Below are positions 9,231-18,180 of a DNA stretch of 64,000 nt, piece by piece (the stretch's first letter is position 1; each line of letters opens with the position of its first letter). The translations under genes and the position numbers were made by a program. Under the pieces are notes generated by a model. It did no database searches. It saw only the letters and a program-made list of their open reading frames with translations, and was not told the DNA's origin. The DNA comes from an uncultured Shimia sp. (lineage in GTDB: Bacteria > Pseudomonadota > Alphaproteobacteria > Rhodobacterales > Rhodobacteraceae), in the NCBI RefSeq assembly GCF_947498095.1, contig NZ_CANMJE010000004.1:1-64000 (forward strand). The letters run 5' to 3'.

Positions 9231-10040
9231 ATGACAAAACCATCCGAGACCTCGGCCTATACCAGCACCAACCGTACGGCCTGGGAAGAAGTTGCGCCCA
9301 TTCATGCCAAGCACAATCAGGCGCGCCTCATCGAGGCGTTCAAGGATCCCGAGTTTTCCTTTCTTGACGCAACCGCCACCAAGGCCCTGACAAGCTTGGA
9401 CGTGGCGGGCAAAGACGTCGCGCAGGTGTGTTGCAACAACGGGATCGAGTTGCTGTCGGTCCAGCGGATGGGCGCGGCGCGATGTGTCGGGTTTGATGGC
9501 GCAGAAGGGTTCGTCGAACAGGGGCGCGAATTGGCTGAGGCCGCAGGCAGCGACGCCGAGTTTGTCTGCTGTGACGCCTATGACATCCCCGCAGAGTTTC
9601 ACGGTGGCTTTGATCTGGCGGTCATCACAATCGGAGTTCTGGGATGGATGCCCGACATTGATGGGTTCTTTGCATCCATCGAAAAACTGCTGAGACCCGG
9701 AGGCGCGGTGTTCATCTATGAACACCATCCCATTCTCGTGATGGTGAAACCGGGGCAAGTGGGCGACCCGTTTGAATGGGAGTTGTCCTATTTTAAAACC
9801 GACCCCTATGTGGATGCGTCAGGATTGGACTACTATGGCGGCGAGGCCTATGACGCGACACCGAACGTGTCTTTCAGCCATAAACTCTCGGACATTTTCA
9901 TGGCCGCCATCAAAGGCGGGTTGGCCGTAGAACACTTTGAGGAATTGCCAAACCACATTTCCAACACGTGGTGGAATGTCGAACACTCGGATATTGGATT
10001 GCCGATGAGCTACACGCTTGTGCTGAGAAAGGCCGGCTGA
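9231..10040 (+). CDS. class I SAM-dependent methyltransferase (first copy)
   Basis: A 269-residue Rossmann methyltransferase: the glycine-rich motif I is an unusual VAQVCCNNGIELL (residues 63-75), the acidic end of strand 2 is D89, and later come DLAVITIGVLGW and LLRPGGAVFIYEHHP. The substrate is unknown. It follows the first mttB by 93 bases in the same direction, and a second methyltransferase lies near the second mttB, so both may belong to the methylated-amine pathway. AAGAAGGG precedes the ATG. Confidence 0.85.
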   Translation: MTKPSETSAYTSTNRTAWEEVAPIHAKHNQARLIEAFKDPEFSFLDATATKALTSLDVAGKDVAQVCCNNGIELLSVQRMGAARCVGFDGAEGFVEQGRELAEAAGSDAEFVCCDAYDIPAEFHGGFDLAVITIGVLGWMPDIDGFFASIEKLLRPGGAVFIYEHHPILVMVKPGQVGDPFEWELSYFKTDPYVDASGLDYYGGEAYDATPNVSFSHKLSDIFMAAIKGGLAVEHFEELPNHISNTWWNVEHSDIGLPMSYTLVLRKAG

Positions 10041-10087
10041 CGCCTTCCCCTTCCGCTATTAAGAAGAGCCGGCCATCCTGATTACTT

Positions 10088-10885
10088 CTAGGCCATCAGC
10101 GTTCCATGTGCTTCTGGCACAAAGGTCTGGTCGCTCATCGGTGGGCGCACATAGCCACGTTGTGGCGGGCGTTCGTCCAGCACCACAGGCTCGCGCGGGA
10201 CATCTTCGTAGGGTATCAGTGACAAGAGATGGTTGATGCAGTTCAGCCGGGCATGTTTCTTGACGTCTGAATTCACCACGTACCAAGGTGCCTGTTTGAT
10301 GTCGGTATGCGAGAACATATCATCCTTGGCCTTGGAATAATCGACCCAGCGCTTGCGGCTTTCCAGATCCATCGGGCTGAGCTTCCATTGCTTGGTCGGA
10401 TCGGTCAGGCGTTTCTGGAAGCGGCGTTCCTGTTCTTCGTCACTGACCGAGAACCAGTATTTGACCAGCTGAATGCCCGACCGCACCAGCATGCGTTCAA
10501 ACTCGGGGCAACTGCGCATGAACTCTTTGTACTCTTCGTCCGTGCAGAACCCCATGACACGTTCCACGCCTGCCCGGTTGTACCAAGACCGGTCAAAAAT
10601 GATGATCTCACCGGCAGCTGGCAAATGCTCTACATAGCGTTGAAGGTACCACTGCGTTTGCTGGCGTTCCGTTGGCGCAGGCAGCGCCACCACCTGACAC
10701 ACACGCGGGTTCATGGCTTCGGTTATGCGCTTGATCGTCCCACCCTTGCCCGCCGCGTCGCGGCCTTCAAAGACGATGGCAACCCGGTGGCCGGTGTGTT
10801 TGACCCACTCCTGCAGCTTCACCAGTTCGATCTGTAGCCGCGTGAGTTCGGCCTCATAGGCCTTATTCGAAATCTTTCGGGTCAC
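10088..10885 (-). CDS. ppk2: polyphosphate kinase 2
   Basis: PPK2 family enzyme that moves phosphate between polyphosphate and nucleotides. In 265 residues it shows Walker A GRDAAGKGG (41-49), Walker B and lid FDRSWYNRAGVERVMGFC (97-114), and KYWFSVSDEEQERRFQKR. It is a one-domain PPK2; class I against class III cannot be decided here. The start is GTG at 10885 with AGGAG upstream. It sits between the two MttB genes, convergent with the methyltransferase, and no TTGAGCGCTCAA operator lies near it, so it may be a passenger in this region. Confidence 0.95.
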   Translation of the reverse strand: MTRKISNKAYEAELTRLQIELVKLQEWVKHTGHRVAIVFEGRDAAGKGGTIKRITEAMNPRVCQVVALPAPTERQQTQWYLQRYVEHLPAAGEIIIFDRSWYNRAGVERVMGFCTDEEYKEFMRSCPEFERMLVRSGIQLVKYWFSVSDEEQERRFQKRLTDPTKQWKLSPMDLESRKRWVDYSKAKDDMFSHTDIKQAPWYVVNSDVKKHARLNCINHLLSLIPYEDVPREPVVLDERPPQRGYVRPPMSDQTFVPEAHGTLMA

Positions 10886-10973
10886 AACACACTCTCCTAA
10901 CCAGACAATGCATGCAGGCTAACAAAGCTGAGGCATTCCGAGAATGCGGCAAAACGCTAGGTTTGATCAGACC

Positions 10974-12461
10974 CTATCTGAACCGCGACAGCACGTCCTT
11001 TGCCACCTGCATCACCTCATCCGCTGGTGCGGGAGGTGGTGGGGCAGCGCGGCGTTCGGCGAGATCCAGTTCGATGCGCTCAAACAGGTCCAGATCCGGC
11101 AAACCTCCATTGCTGAGGGGGGTGTTGGGTCCAAGATACCGCGAGTTCCACACCTGTGTGCGGCAATTATCGACGGTGTGCTGTTCGGCAAGGAATTGTC
11201 CTTTGGGGCCAAGGCTATCAATCAGGTCAGTGCCGATCTGATCGTCCGAAACAGTGATCCCTTCCCACATCTTGCGCAGCATCCCGGCCTGATCGTCACT
11301 GAACAACAGCGACACCTCAGAGAATGTCAGACCCTGATCGAGCGAGCCAAGGTAATCGACGGTGGCCGGGCGGTGGTAAAAGACGTTCATGGTACTGGCC
11401 GAAATTTCCCAGACCGCATCCTGATTGAAGCGCCGCGCGACCGTGCATCCCCCCGAGGCGGTGAGCGATGGAAAGCCGAGGCTCCGGCGGGCCTGAGCGG
11501 CGGCCATATCCCCCATGGTCATCTGGGAAAAGCTGCCGATGGCGCCGGTTGCAGGCTCCATAAAGAAGACGTCTGAGCCCCCCATGCAAAAACTGCCCTC
11601 TTGGACCAATTGACCCAGAACGATGGCCGCAAAATCGGTCATCAGGCAATGCACCAGACAGCCCGCAAGCGTTATCGGGGAAGACGCGCCGCCGATTGAG
11701 AGCGTGCCAACACCCACCGGGACGCCAGCGCGGACGGCTGAAATGATCTGGTCAATGTGGATGCTCGCAAAGCTGACCGGCAGCGGCGTCACAAGGTGAA
11801 AGAAATAGGGTTTGGCACGCAGGCCCTCGGCCCCACCCCGCACCGCACTGGCGATCTCGATCACGGCCTCCAGAGACTCGGGGTATTCACACAGATACTC
11901 GAGCGGTTTGGTGGTGTTCTCCATCATGCAGACGAATTCATCGATTTCGCCATGCATCGTGGAATCGGCGATATTCTTAACCGAGACACAGATCGCATCG
12001 ATGTTGGGCAGACCGTCCGAAAGACGGGTGATCGCCGCCAGATCCTCGCGGGTCGAGGGGCGCGGTTCGCCTGTTTCTTCGTCAAAGACGCCGATATTCG
12101 TCATGCCGGGCATAAAGATGGTGTGATGCGGGCTGATCGTGACGGGATTGTCGCCATTGCGATCAAAAAGCACGGTTTCCCGCGCCACGGTTTGCAGCGC
12201 CTTGCGTGTGACAGCCTCGGGGATTTTCACGATGCCGTCTTCGCCCAGCTCACATCCGACAGCGGCCAATAGATCGTCCGCCTCTGTACCCGGCTCAAAC
12301 ACAATGCCCGAGGTTGCCATCAAAGAAACCGCCGTATCGATGACCTTGGTCACCTCGGCATTCGACATGGGCCCATAGGCAGGTGTCGGTCCAAAGTGAC
12401 TGGTATTTGGGCGTTGAATTTCTGTTGGCTCAGCGACTTTACGGGCACGTCCACGGCGCAT
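10974..12461 (-). CDS. MttB-superfamily methyltransferase, non-pyrrolysine (second copy)
   Basis: A 495-residue MttB homologue, read through without an in-frame TAG. Recognisable parts are the N-terminal VIDTAVSLMATSGIVFEP (residues about 40-57), CMMENTTKPLEYLCEYPESL, SIGGASSPITLAGCLVH and the conserved C-terminal FLAEQHTVDN and WNSRYLGPNT. The last two are the segments best shared with known MttB proteins, so this copy looks closer to catalytic family members than the first. AAAGGA precedes the ATG at 12461. It is divergent from the PotB-like permease with a perfect TTGAGCGCTCAA palindrome between them. Confidence 0.9.
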   Translation of the reverse strand: MRRGRARKVAEPTEIQRPNTSHFGPTPAYGPMSNAEVTKVIDTAVSLMATSGIVFEPGTEADDLLAAVGCELGEDGIVKIPEAVTRKALQTVARETVLFDRNGDNPVTISPHHTIFMPGMTNIGVFDEETGEPRPSTREDLAAITRLSDGLPNIDAICVSVKNIADSTMHGEIDEFVCMMENTTKPLEYLCEYPESLEAVIEIASAVRGGAEGLRAKPYFFHLVTPLPVSFASIHIDQIISAVRAGVPVGVGTLSIGGASSPITLAGCLVHCLMTDFAAIVLGQLVQEGSFCMGGSDVFFMEPATGAIGSFSQMTMGDMAAAQARRSLGFPSLTASGGCTVARRFNQDAVWEISASTMNVFYHRPATVDYLGSLDQGLTFSEVSLLFSDDQAGMLRKMWEGITVSDDQIGTDLIDSLGPKGQFLAEQHTVDNCRTQVWNSRYLGPNTPLSNGGLPDLDLFERIELDLAERRAAPPPPAPADEVMQVAKDVLSRFR

Positions 12462-12543
12462 GGCGGCATCCTTTTAGACCATTTTTTAAGAATTTGTGTT
12501 CGTGACAGACTAGCCGGAAGTCCGCATTCTGGGCAATATTTTT

Positions 12544-12555
12544 TTGAGCGCTCAA
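12544..12555. promoter_or_regulatory. candidate operator TTGAGCGCTCAA (mttB2/potB divergent promoter)
   Basis: A perfect 12-base palindrome, flanked by TTT on the left and ATAAATTTG on the right, midway between mttB copy 2 and the permease operon. The same 12 bases recur exactly at 18132 and with one change at 26123. Confidence 0.75.
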
Positions 12556-12670
12556 ATAAATTTGTTGCCGGATCGAGATTCTCCTGTATTAAAAATGAAC
12601 AAAATCTTGCCCGGATGCGTCAAACGTGGCCCGATGCAAAGATCAAAAACAGCAAGAGGATCCCCCGACG

Positions 12671-13537
12671 ATGGGCGTGACACTCGATAAAGAAGCCCGG
12701 CAGGGCCTGACCCTGCTCAGCCCGACAGCGCTCTATGCCCTGTTGATGCTGGCCGCACCGCTGGCGATGGTGGTGACGTTCAGCTTCTGGACACAGAACT
12801 ATCTGGACATCGACACCACGCTGACGTTGGACAATTACCGCGAAGCCTGGAGCAAGCCGATCTATCAGGTTCTGATGATGCGCTCGCTGCGAATCTCGTT
12901 GATGGTGACGGTTGTCACAGTGCTCTTGGCCTTTCCGATCGCCTATTACCTGTCGTTCCATGTCAAGAAACGCAAAGCGCTCTGGCTGTTCCTGATCACC
13001 GTGCCATTCTGGACGAGCTACCTGCTGCGGGTGTTCCTATGGAAGGTTATTCTGGGGTTCAACGGCGTGTTGAACACTGCCCTGATGCAAGTCGGGCTGA
13101 TTGATGAGCCGCTGACGTTTATCCTTTATAACTCTAATGCGGTGGTGCTGACGCTGGCCCATGCCTGGGCGCCCTTTGCGATCCTGCCGATCTTTGTTGC
13201 GCTGGAAAAAATCGACCGTTCGCTTCTGGAGGCTGCCGAAGATCTGGGCGATGGCCCGGTGCGCCGGTTCTTTCGGATCACCCTGCCACTGGCAATGCCG
13301 GGTGTCATCGCCTCCACGCTGATCGTGCTGATCCCGACCGTGGGTGATTTCATCACGCCCCGTCTGGTGGGTGGCACCGATGGTCTGATGATCGCCAACA
13401 TGATCCAGATCCAATTCGGCAAAGCCAACAACGCCCCCCTTGGCGCGGCTTTGGCGATCTCGTCGATGGTGATCGTCGCGGCAATCAGTCTTGTGATTTA
13501 CCTTGTAGGCAAGAAAATGGGGGGGCGCACGGAATGA
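12671..13537 (+). CDS. ABC transporter permease, PotB-like
   Basis: Inner-membrane permease of about 288 residues with six predicted helices and the EAA loop (EKIDRSLLEAAEDLGDGP, then FFRITLPLAMPGV) typical of polyamine/opine/quaternary-amine importers. First gene of potB-potC-potA-type operon; the stop overlaps the next ATG by four bases. The ATG at 12671 follows an AGAGGA; the frame is open 45 bases further upstream but the operator lies there. The substrate is probably a small cation or betaine, by context. Confidence 0.9.
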   Translation: MGVTLDKEARQGLTLLSPTALYALLMLAAPLAMVVTFSFWTQNYLDIDTTLTLDNYREAWSKPIYQVLMMRSLRISLMVTVVTVLLAFPIAYYLSFHVKKRKALWLFLITVPFWTSYLLRVFLWKVILGFNGVLNTALMQVGLIDEPLTFILYNSNAVVLTLAHAWAPFAILPIFVALEKIDRSLLEAAEDLGDGPVRRFFRITLPLAMPGVIASTLIVLIPTVGDFITPRLVGGTDGLMIANMIQIQFGKANNAPLGAALAISSMVIVAAISLVIYLVGKKMGGRTE

Positions 13538-14364
13538 CCCGGCTTGGCAAATACCTCTCTGCCCGGTGGCTCGCGGTTTATGCCGTGGTCTACATGCTGT
13601 TTCTTTACGCACCCGTGGTCCTGTTGCCACTGTTTGCGTTCAACGATGCGACCATCATCTCGTTTCCTCTTACAGGCTTCACGACGCAGTGGTTCACAGT
13701 TCTCTGGGAGACCGAGGCGCTGCATGCCGCCGTTCGCAACAGCGCGATTGTGGCGATCTCCACCGCAGTTCTGAGTACGACGCTGGGCGCCTGCGCCGCA
13801 CGCGCGGCCGCGCGCTACAAGTTTCCGGGCAAGCGCCCTGTGATGGGGTTCATCATGCTGCCGCTGGTGCTGCCCGAGATCATCGTTGCGGTCTCACTTC
13901 TGGTGTTGCTGATGCAGCTTGGGATGTCGCTGTCGCTTTGGACGGTGATTTTGGGCCACATCCTGATCTGCACGCCCTTTTCTATCGCCATCCTGTCCAG
14001 CGCGTTTCAAGGTTTGGACAACAGCCTCGAAGAGGCCTCGTTCGATCTGGGTGAAACCCGCTGGGGCACCTTCCGCCGGGTGATCTTGCCGCTGGTGATG
14101 CCCGGCGTGGTCTCAAGCCTGTTGATCTGTTTCACCATCTCGCTGGATGAATTCATCATCGCGTTTTTCCTGACCGGCACAGATGTCACCCTGCCTGTCT
14201 ATATCTGGAGCCAATTGCGCTTCCCTACGAAATTGCCCTCGGTCATGGCCTTGGGAACAATCCTGCTCGCCTTGTCCGTCATTCTGCTGATCATGGCGGA
14301 ATGGTTCCGCCGTCGATCGGCCAAGAAGCAAGGCATCGAAGCATCTGCCGGAGGATTCATGTAA
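13534..14364 (+). CDS. ABC transporter permease, PotC-like
   Basis: Second permease, 276 residues, six helices, EAA loop ALDNSL-type: FQGLDNSLEEASFDLGETRW followed by FRRVILPLVMPGV. The FTISLDEFIIAFFLTG stretch is characteristic of PotC-like partners. It overlaps the PotB-like gene by ATGA and abuts the ATPase gene (TAA then ATG), so the three are translated as one unit. Confidence 0.92.
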   Translation: MTRLGKYLSARWLAVYAVVYMLFLYAPVVLLPLFAFNDATIISFPLTGFTTQWFTVLWETEALHAAVRNSAIVAISTAVLSTTLGACAARAAARYKFPGKRPVMGFIMLPLVLPEIIVAVSLLVLLMQLGMSLSLWTVILGHILICTPFSIAILSSAFQGLDNSLEEASFDLGETRWGTFRRVILPLVMPGVVSSLLICFTISLDEFIIAFFLTGTDVTLPVYIWSQLRFPTKLPSVMALGTILLALSVILLIMAEWFRRRSAKKQGIEASAGGFM

Positions 14365-15468
14365 ATGACCGCGACCGACACCAACGACATCATCGTTCTG
14401 AGCGATGTGACCAAAACCTTCGGCACATTTCAGGCGCTGAAGGGCATCAATGCGACAATCCGCGAAGGCGAGTTCTTTTCGCTTTTGGGGCCTTCGGGCT
14501 GCGGCAAGACCACGCTGTTGCGCATGATCGCGGGCTTTGATGAGCCAACGACCGGAGCGATTGAGATCGACGACAAACCAATGGCAGGAATTTCTGCCAA
14601 CAAGCGCCCGACGAACATGGTGTTTCAGTCCTACGCGATTTTCCCGCATCTCAGCGTTGCTGAAAACGTGGGCTACGGTCTGAAAACCCGCAAGATGCCA
14701 AAGACTGAGATCGCGGCAGAGGTGGACAAAGCGCTGGAGATGGTTGACCTGCGAGGTCTTGGGAACCGCAGCGCGCATGAACTGTCAGGTGGCCAACGCC
14801 AGCGTGTGGCCCTAGCCCGTGCTTTGGTCATGAAGCCCAAGGTGATCCTGCTGGATGAACCACTGTCTGCGCTCGACAAGAAACTGCGCGACCAGATGCA
14901 GGTTGAACTGCGCTCGTTGCAGCAATCCCTTGGCATCACGTTTATCCTCGTCACCCACGACCAGGAAGAAGCGCTGATCATGTCGGACCGCATCGCGGTG
15001 ATGTTTGAGGGTGAGATTGCCCAGTTGGACTCGCCTGAAGGTCTCTACCGTCGTCCACGCACCAAGCGCGTGGCCTCGTTCATTGGGGTAATGAACTTTC
15101 TGTCGGCCAAGCTGACCCGCGAAGACGCAGAGACACTCACGATCCAAATTGATGCGCTGGGAGAGATCACAGTACCGCGCGACATCGCGCCCGAAGGGTT
15201 GACCCCTTCCGAGGTGGACGCCATTGGCATCCGACCCGAAATGCTGACGGTTCTGATGGACGACACCGACACCGCCGAGCGAACCGTTGAAGGGTCAATC
15301 ACCGGCACCTCCTATTACGGCGATATGACTTACTACGAGGTGAAACTGCCCGGTGACGGTGATCCCGTGACCATTTCCATGCGCAATACTGCAGGGCGTT
15401 CTGTCCTGCCAGCCGGCAGCAAAGTTTCTGTAGGTTGGGGTGCCGAGTCTATCGTACTGTTCGAATAA
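14365..15468 (+). CDS. ABC transporter ATP-binding protein, PotA-like
   Basis: A 367-residue ATPase with Walker A GPSGCGKTT (42-50), Q-loop VFQSYAIFPH, signature LSGGQRQRVA (near 140), Walker B VILLDEPLSALD (near 158-170), H-loop THDQEEAL and a C-terminal TOBE regulatory domain (from about 285: GSITGTSYYGDMTYYEV). It powers the PotB/PotC-like channel. The binding protein is encoded on the opposite strand at 16968. Confidence 0.94.
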   Translation: MTATDTNDIIVLSDVTKTFGTFQALKGINATIREGEFFSLLGPSGCGKTTLLRMIAGFDEPTTGAIEIDDKPMAGISANKRPTNMVFQSYAIFPHLSVAENVGYGLKTRKMPKTEIAAEVDKALEMVDLRGLGNRSAHELSGGQRQRVALARALVMKPKVILLDEPLSALDKKLRDQMQVELRSLQQSLGITFILVTHDQEEALIMSDRIAVMFEGEIAQLDSPEGLYRRPRTKRVASFIGVMNFLSAKLTREDAETLTIQIDALGEITVPRDIAPEGLTPSEVDAIGIRPEMLTVLMDDTDTAERTVEGSITGTSYYGDMTYYEVKLPGDGDPVTISMRNTAGRSVLPAGSKVSVGWGAESIVLFE

Positions 15469-15489
15469 GTGAACGCGGGAGAGCCTTAG

Positions 15490-16269
15490 ATGAGTGACGA
15501 GATCCTTTATGACGACCAGCACATCAAGTTTCTCGAAGACATGTGGGGTGAAGGCTTCCTGTCCCCCGGTGGCGCTGATGAAGCTGCTTTGGTGGTCGAA
15601 GGGCTGGACCTGACGGGCAAAACGGTACTGGACATCGGCTGTGGGTCAGGCGCGATTGCGGTTCTGCTGGCCGAGACATTGGGCGCAGATCGCGTCATTG
15701 GTATCGATGTCGAGCAACCCGTGGTCGACGCAGCGCGGACGCGTGCCGAAAAGGCAGGGCTGTCCGACCGGATCGACATTCGCCTGATCGAACCGGGCCC
15801 CCTGCCCTTTGACGCCGAGACCTTTGACGTCGTCTATTCCAAGGACTCAATCATCCACATCCCCGACAAAGAGGCTCTGTGTCAGGATGCCTTTCGCGTG
15901 CTGCGCCCCGGAGGGTGGTTCGCAGCCTCGGATTGGCTGACCTCGCATGATGGCGCCCCTTCTCCCGAAATGCAGCAGTACGTCCGCGCGGAAGATCTGG
16001 ATTTCGCTATGGCGTCACCAGCTCGGTATGACCGTGCGATGGCAGATGCGGGCTTTGTCGAGATCACCTTGCGCAACCGCAATCCGTGGTACCGGGAGGT
16101 CGCAAGTGATGAGCTTACGCGACTGACCGGAGCGGACCGTCCAGCGCTGGAAGCGGCGCATGGCCCAGACTTTATTGCATCCCAGATCGCCACATGGAGC
16201 CTGATGATGCCGGTTCTGCAATCGGGCGAGCATTGCCCGCATCACATTCGCGGCCAAAAACCTGTTTAA
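15490..16269 (+). CDS. class I SAM-dependent methyltransferase (second copy)
   Basis: A 259-residue methyltransferase with classical motif I VLDIGCGSGAIA (46-57), acidic residue after strand 2 in VIGIDVEQP, and the SKDSIIHIPDKEAL / VLRPGGWFAASDW post-motifs typical of phosphoethanolamine or glycine/sarcosine-type N-methyltransferases. Substrate unknown. It is the fourth gene of the transporter operon, 21 bases after the ATPase. Its stop overlaps the stop of the convergent LysE gene. Confidence 0.87.
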   Translation: MSDEILYDDQHIKFLEDMWGEGFLSPGGADEAALVVEGLDLTGKTVLDIGCGSGAIAVLLAETLGADRVIGIDVEQPVVDAARTRAEKAGLSDRIDIRLIEPGPLPFDAETFDVVYSKDSIIHIPDKEALCQDAFRVLRPGGWFAASDWLTSHDGAPSPEMQQYVRAEDLDFAMASPARYDRAMADAGFVEITLRNRNPWYREVASDELTRLTGADRPALEAAHGPDFIASQIATWSLMMPVLQSGEHCPHHIRGQKPV

Positions 16270-16859
16270 ACCAAAAGCGACAGGCTCACCGCGATCAAAA
16301 GCGCGATGGCAAATGCGATGTTGATGGCGCGACTGGTCTTGGGATCGCGGAACCACGGCGTCATGGCCGCTCCGATCATCAGCCAACAGATATTCACGAA
16401 CCAGATCACCGCCCAGAGCAAGCTGGCCTTGAGCAACGCATCCCCCATAGGGGGCAGGCTGGTCAGTGCGGGGGTCGCGAACATGGCCCCCATCGCGGCA
16501 TAGGCCTTGGGATTGATGAGCGAGATCACCACCCCCTCGTGCCAGCGCGGCGCGTGATCGGGTCCAGTGACATTGCCGAGGGGTGGTGCCGTCGCAATGC
16601 GCCACGCCAACCAGATGAAATAGGCAACCGCCGCGATCAGGATCACGGGCCGCACCACTGGCAAGCTCAGTATGACCGCAGAAATTCCACTACCTGTGAT
16701 CGCTATGACAAGCGCCATGCCGATGTTAAGGCCCACCATGAACCCCATGCCGCGACCCCGCCCAAAACCCGAACCAACGGCGGCAAGGGCAAGCGTGTTG
16801 GGGCCAGGGCTGCCCGCAAGGGCCAGCGCAGCGAGAGTGAATCCGAGTATCGCTTCCAT
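16266..16859 (-). CDS. LysE/RhtB family exporter
   Basis: A 197-residue membrane protein with about six helices and the family start GSPGPNTLALAAVGSGFGRG (near residues 16-35). LysE/RhtB proteins export amino acids or derivatives. It is convergent with the SAM methyltransferase and transcribed in the direction of neither neighbouring operator clearly, so its link to the methylated-amine genes is uncertain. Confidence 0.88.
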   Translation of the reverse strand: MEAILGFTLAALALAGSPGPNTLALAAVGSGFGRGRGMGFMVGLNIGMALVIAITGSGISAVILSLPVVRPVILIAAVAYFIWLAWRIATAPPLGNVTGPDHAPRWHEGVVISLINPKAYAAMGAMFATPALTSLPPMGDALLKASLLWAVIWFVNICWLMIGAAMTPWFRDPKTSRAINIAFAIALLIAVSLSLLV

Positions 16860-16910
16860 CGCCCGACCCTAGCCCCGGCACCCCACTTCGCCAAGGTCTG
16901 AGCAGGCAAC

Positions 16911-16941
16911 AAAAAAAGCCCCGGCCAAAAGACCGGGGCTT
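16911..16941 (-). terminator. intrinsic terminator of the PotD-like gene
   Basis: On the minus strand the stem AGCCCCGGTC / GGCCGGGGCT with a TTTT loop is followed by a run of seven T. It lies 27 bases after the stop of the binding-protein gene. Confidence 0.9.
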
Positions 16942-16967
16942 CATTCGAGTTTCTTCCGTGAGTGGGT

Positions 16968-18032
16968 TTAGAAACCAGCTTTGATCAGCTCAAACTCGGC
17001 AATCATCTTTTCGCGCAGATCCGAGTTGACCGGAGCCTGCCACAAGGTCTTGGCACGGATCTGATCGTTGCTGTCCAGACCAACTGCGGCCAGATCAGCG
17101 TCGGCCATCGCGGACATGGCGGTGGCGTTGCCGTGGCCGTAACCCCAGTAACCGACGAGATAGTTGGCGGTTTCAGGCTCGAGCCATGCGTTGATAAAGT
17201 CGTAGAACTTGTCTTCCGAGCCCGGTGCGTCGGTCAGCTTCGTGTAGCCGCATACCCATGCAGACACACCTTCGTCGGTGTTTTTGTTGATGGCAATGGG
17301 GTGACCTTCATAGGTCATGGTCGAGTATGTCTCGTTCCACGCCCACGACAGGTAAACTTCGCCCGACTGCATCAGCTGCGCCAACGACGCACCGTCAGCC
17401 CAGTAGGTGCGCACGTTCTTATGCACTTCCCGAAGGAAATCAGACGCCTTTTTAAAGTCTTCGTCGGTGGCTGTGGTCCAGTCGGTCACGCCAGTGGCCA
17501 GAAAGCCCAGCGCATAGGCATCATCCACGTTATCACCGATCGACACGCGGCCCGCGTGTTTCGGATCGGTAAAGGCCTGCAGTGATTGCACGTCCGCTTC
17601 GGTCAGATGCTCTGTGTGATAAGTGACCAGCGTGTTGCCCCAGTCAACTGGCACAAAGAAATACTCTCCGTCCTTCTGGAAGGCCTCGATGTCGCGGAAC
17701 GAGGTTTCCAATTCGTCCCAGCGATCAATGCGGCTGGTGTCAAGCGGTGCCAGCAGACCCGCTTCGATCCATTTCGGCACAGACTGCGAACATGGGTGCG
17801 CGATGTCGGCCTTAAAGCCCGAGCGCAGCTTTTGGAACGCTTCTTCTTCGTCGCCAAAGAAGGCGTAGGTCGGGCTGTCACCATGTTTAGCAGTATAGGC
17901 CTTGAAGAACTCCGGGTCCTCGTAGCCGGCCCAGTCAAAAATCGTGAGGTCTGGATCCGCGGCCAACACTGTCCCCGTCGTCAGTGCCAACGCTGCGACA
18001 ACGCTGGTCGCCGTCTTGGTAAAGTGAATCAT
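16968..18032 (-). CDS. ABC transporter substrate-binding protein, PotD/PotF-like
   Basis: Periplasmic binding protein, 354 residues. A signal peptide covers residues 1-24 (MIHFTKTATSVVAALALTTG, then TVLA cut site). The mature part has the PotD-type DWAGYEDPEFFKAYTAKHGD start and a hinge WAWNETY. It should deliver substrate to the PotBCA-like transporter encoded at 12671-15468. GGGAG lies upstream of the ATG at 18032; an upstream in-frame extension would spoil the signal peptide. Divergent from the flavoprotein gene with a TTGAGCGCTCAA palindrome between. Ligand not predictable from sequence; by context a methylated amine or betaine. Confidence 0.9.
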   Translation of the reverse strand: MIHFTKTATSVVAALALTTGTVLAADPDLTIFDWAGYEDPEFFKAYTAKHGDSPTYAFFGDEEEAFQKLRSGFKADIAHPCSQSVPKWIEAGLLAPLDTSRIDRWDELETSFRDIEAFQKDGEYFFVPVDWGNTLVTYHTEHLTEADVQSLQAFTDPKHAGRVSIGDNVDDAYALGFLATGVTDWTTATDEDFKKASDFLREVHKNVRTYWADGASLAQLMQSGEVYLSWAWNETYSTMTYEGHPIAINKNTDEGVSAWVCGYTKLTDAPGSEDKFYDFINAWLEPETANYLVGYWGYGHGNATAMSAMADADLAAVGLDSNDQIRAKTLWQAPVNSDLREKMIAEFELIKAGF

Positions 18033-18131
18033 TTTCTTCTCCCTGTTGTACGGCAAGGACCCGTCACACAAGGTAAACTGGTCGCCATCCCCGAAAAACT
18101 AAAAGGGATATGGGATTGACTCAAGGTTTAA

Positions 18132-18143
18132 TTGAGCGCTCAA
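18132..18143. promoter_or_regulatory. candidate operator TTGAGCGCTCAA (potD/flavoprotein divergent promoter)
   Basis: Perfect 12-base palindrome followed by ATAAAAATTG, 38 bases before the flavoprotein start codon and about 100 bases before the binding-protein start. Identical to the copy at 12544 including the trailing ATAAA. Confidence 0.75.
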
Positions 18144-18180
18144 ATAAAAATTGATGCGAATAGGAGCATATTGAGAGAAA

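Noticed and set aside
10031-10074. GGCCGGCT / AGCCGGCC inverted repeat between the methyltransferase and ppk2
   Set aside because: Loop of about 28 bases and no T-run on either side, so not called a terminator.
7575-12461. Pyrrolysine-containing MttB genes
   Set aside because: Both frames run to full length with no internal TAG, so no pyrrolysine decoding is implied.
16860-16910. Possible gene between lysE and the PotD-like gene
   Set aside because: Only the terminator and promoter fit in this gap.
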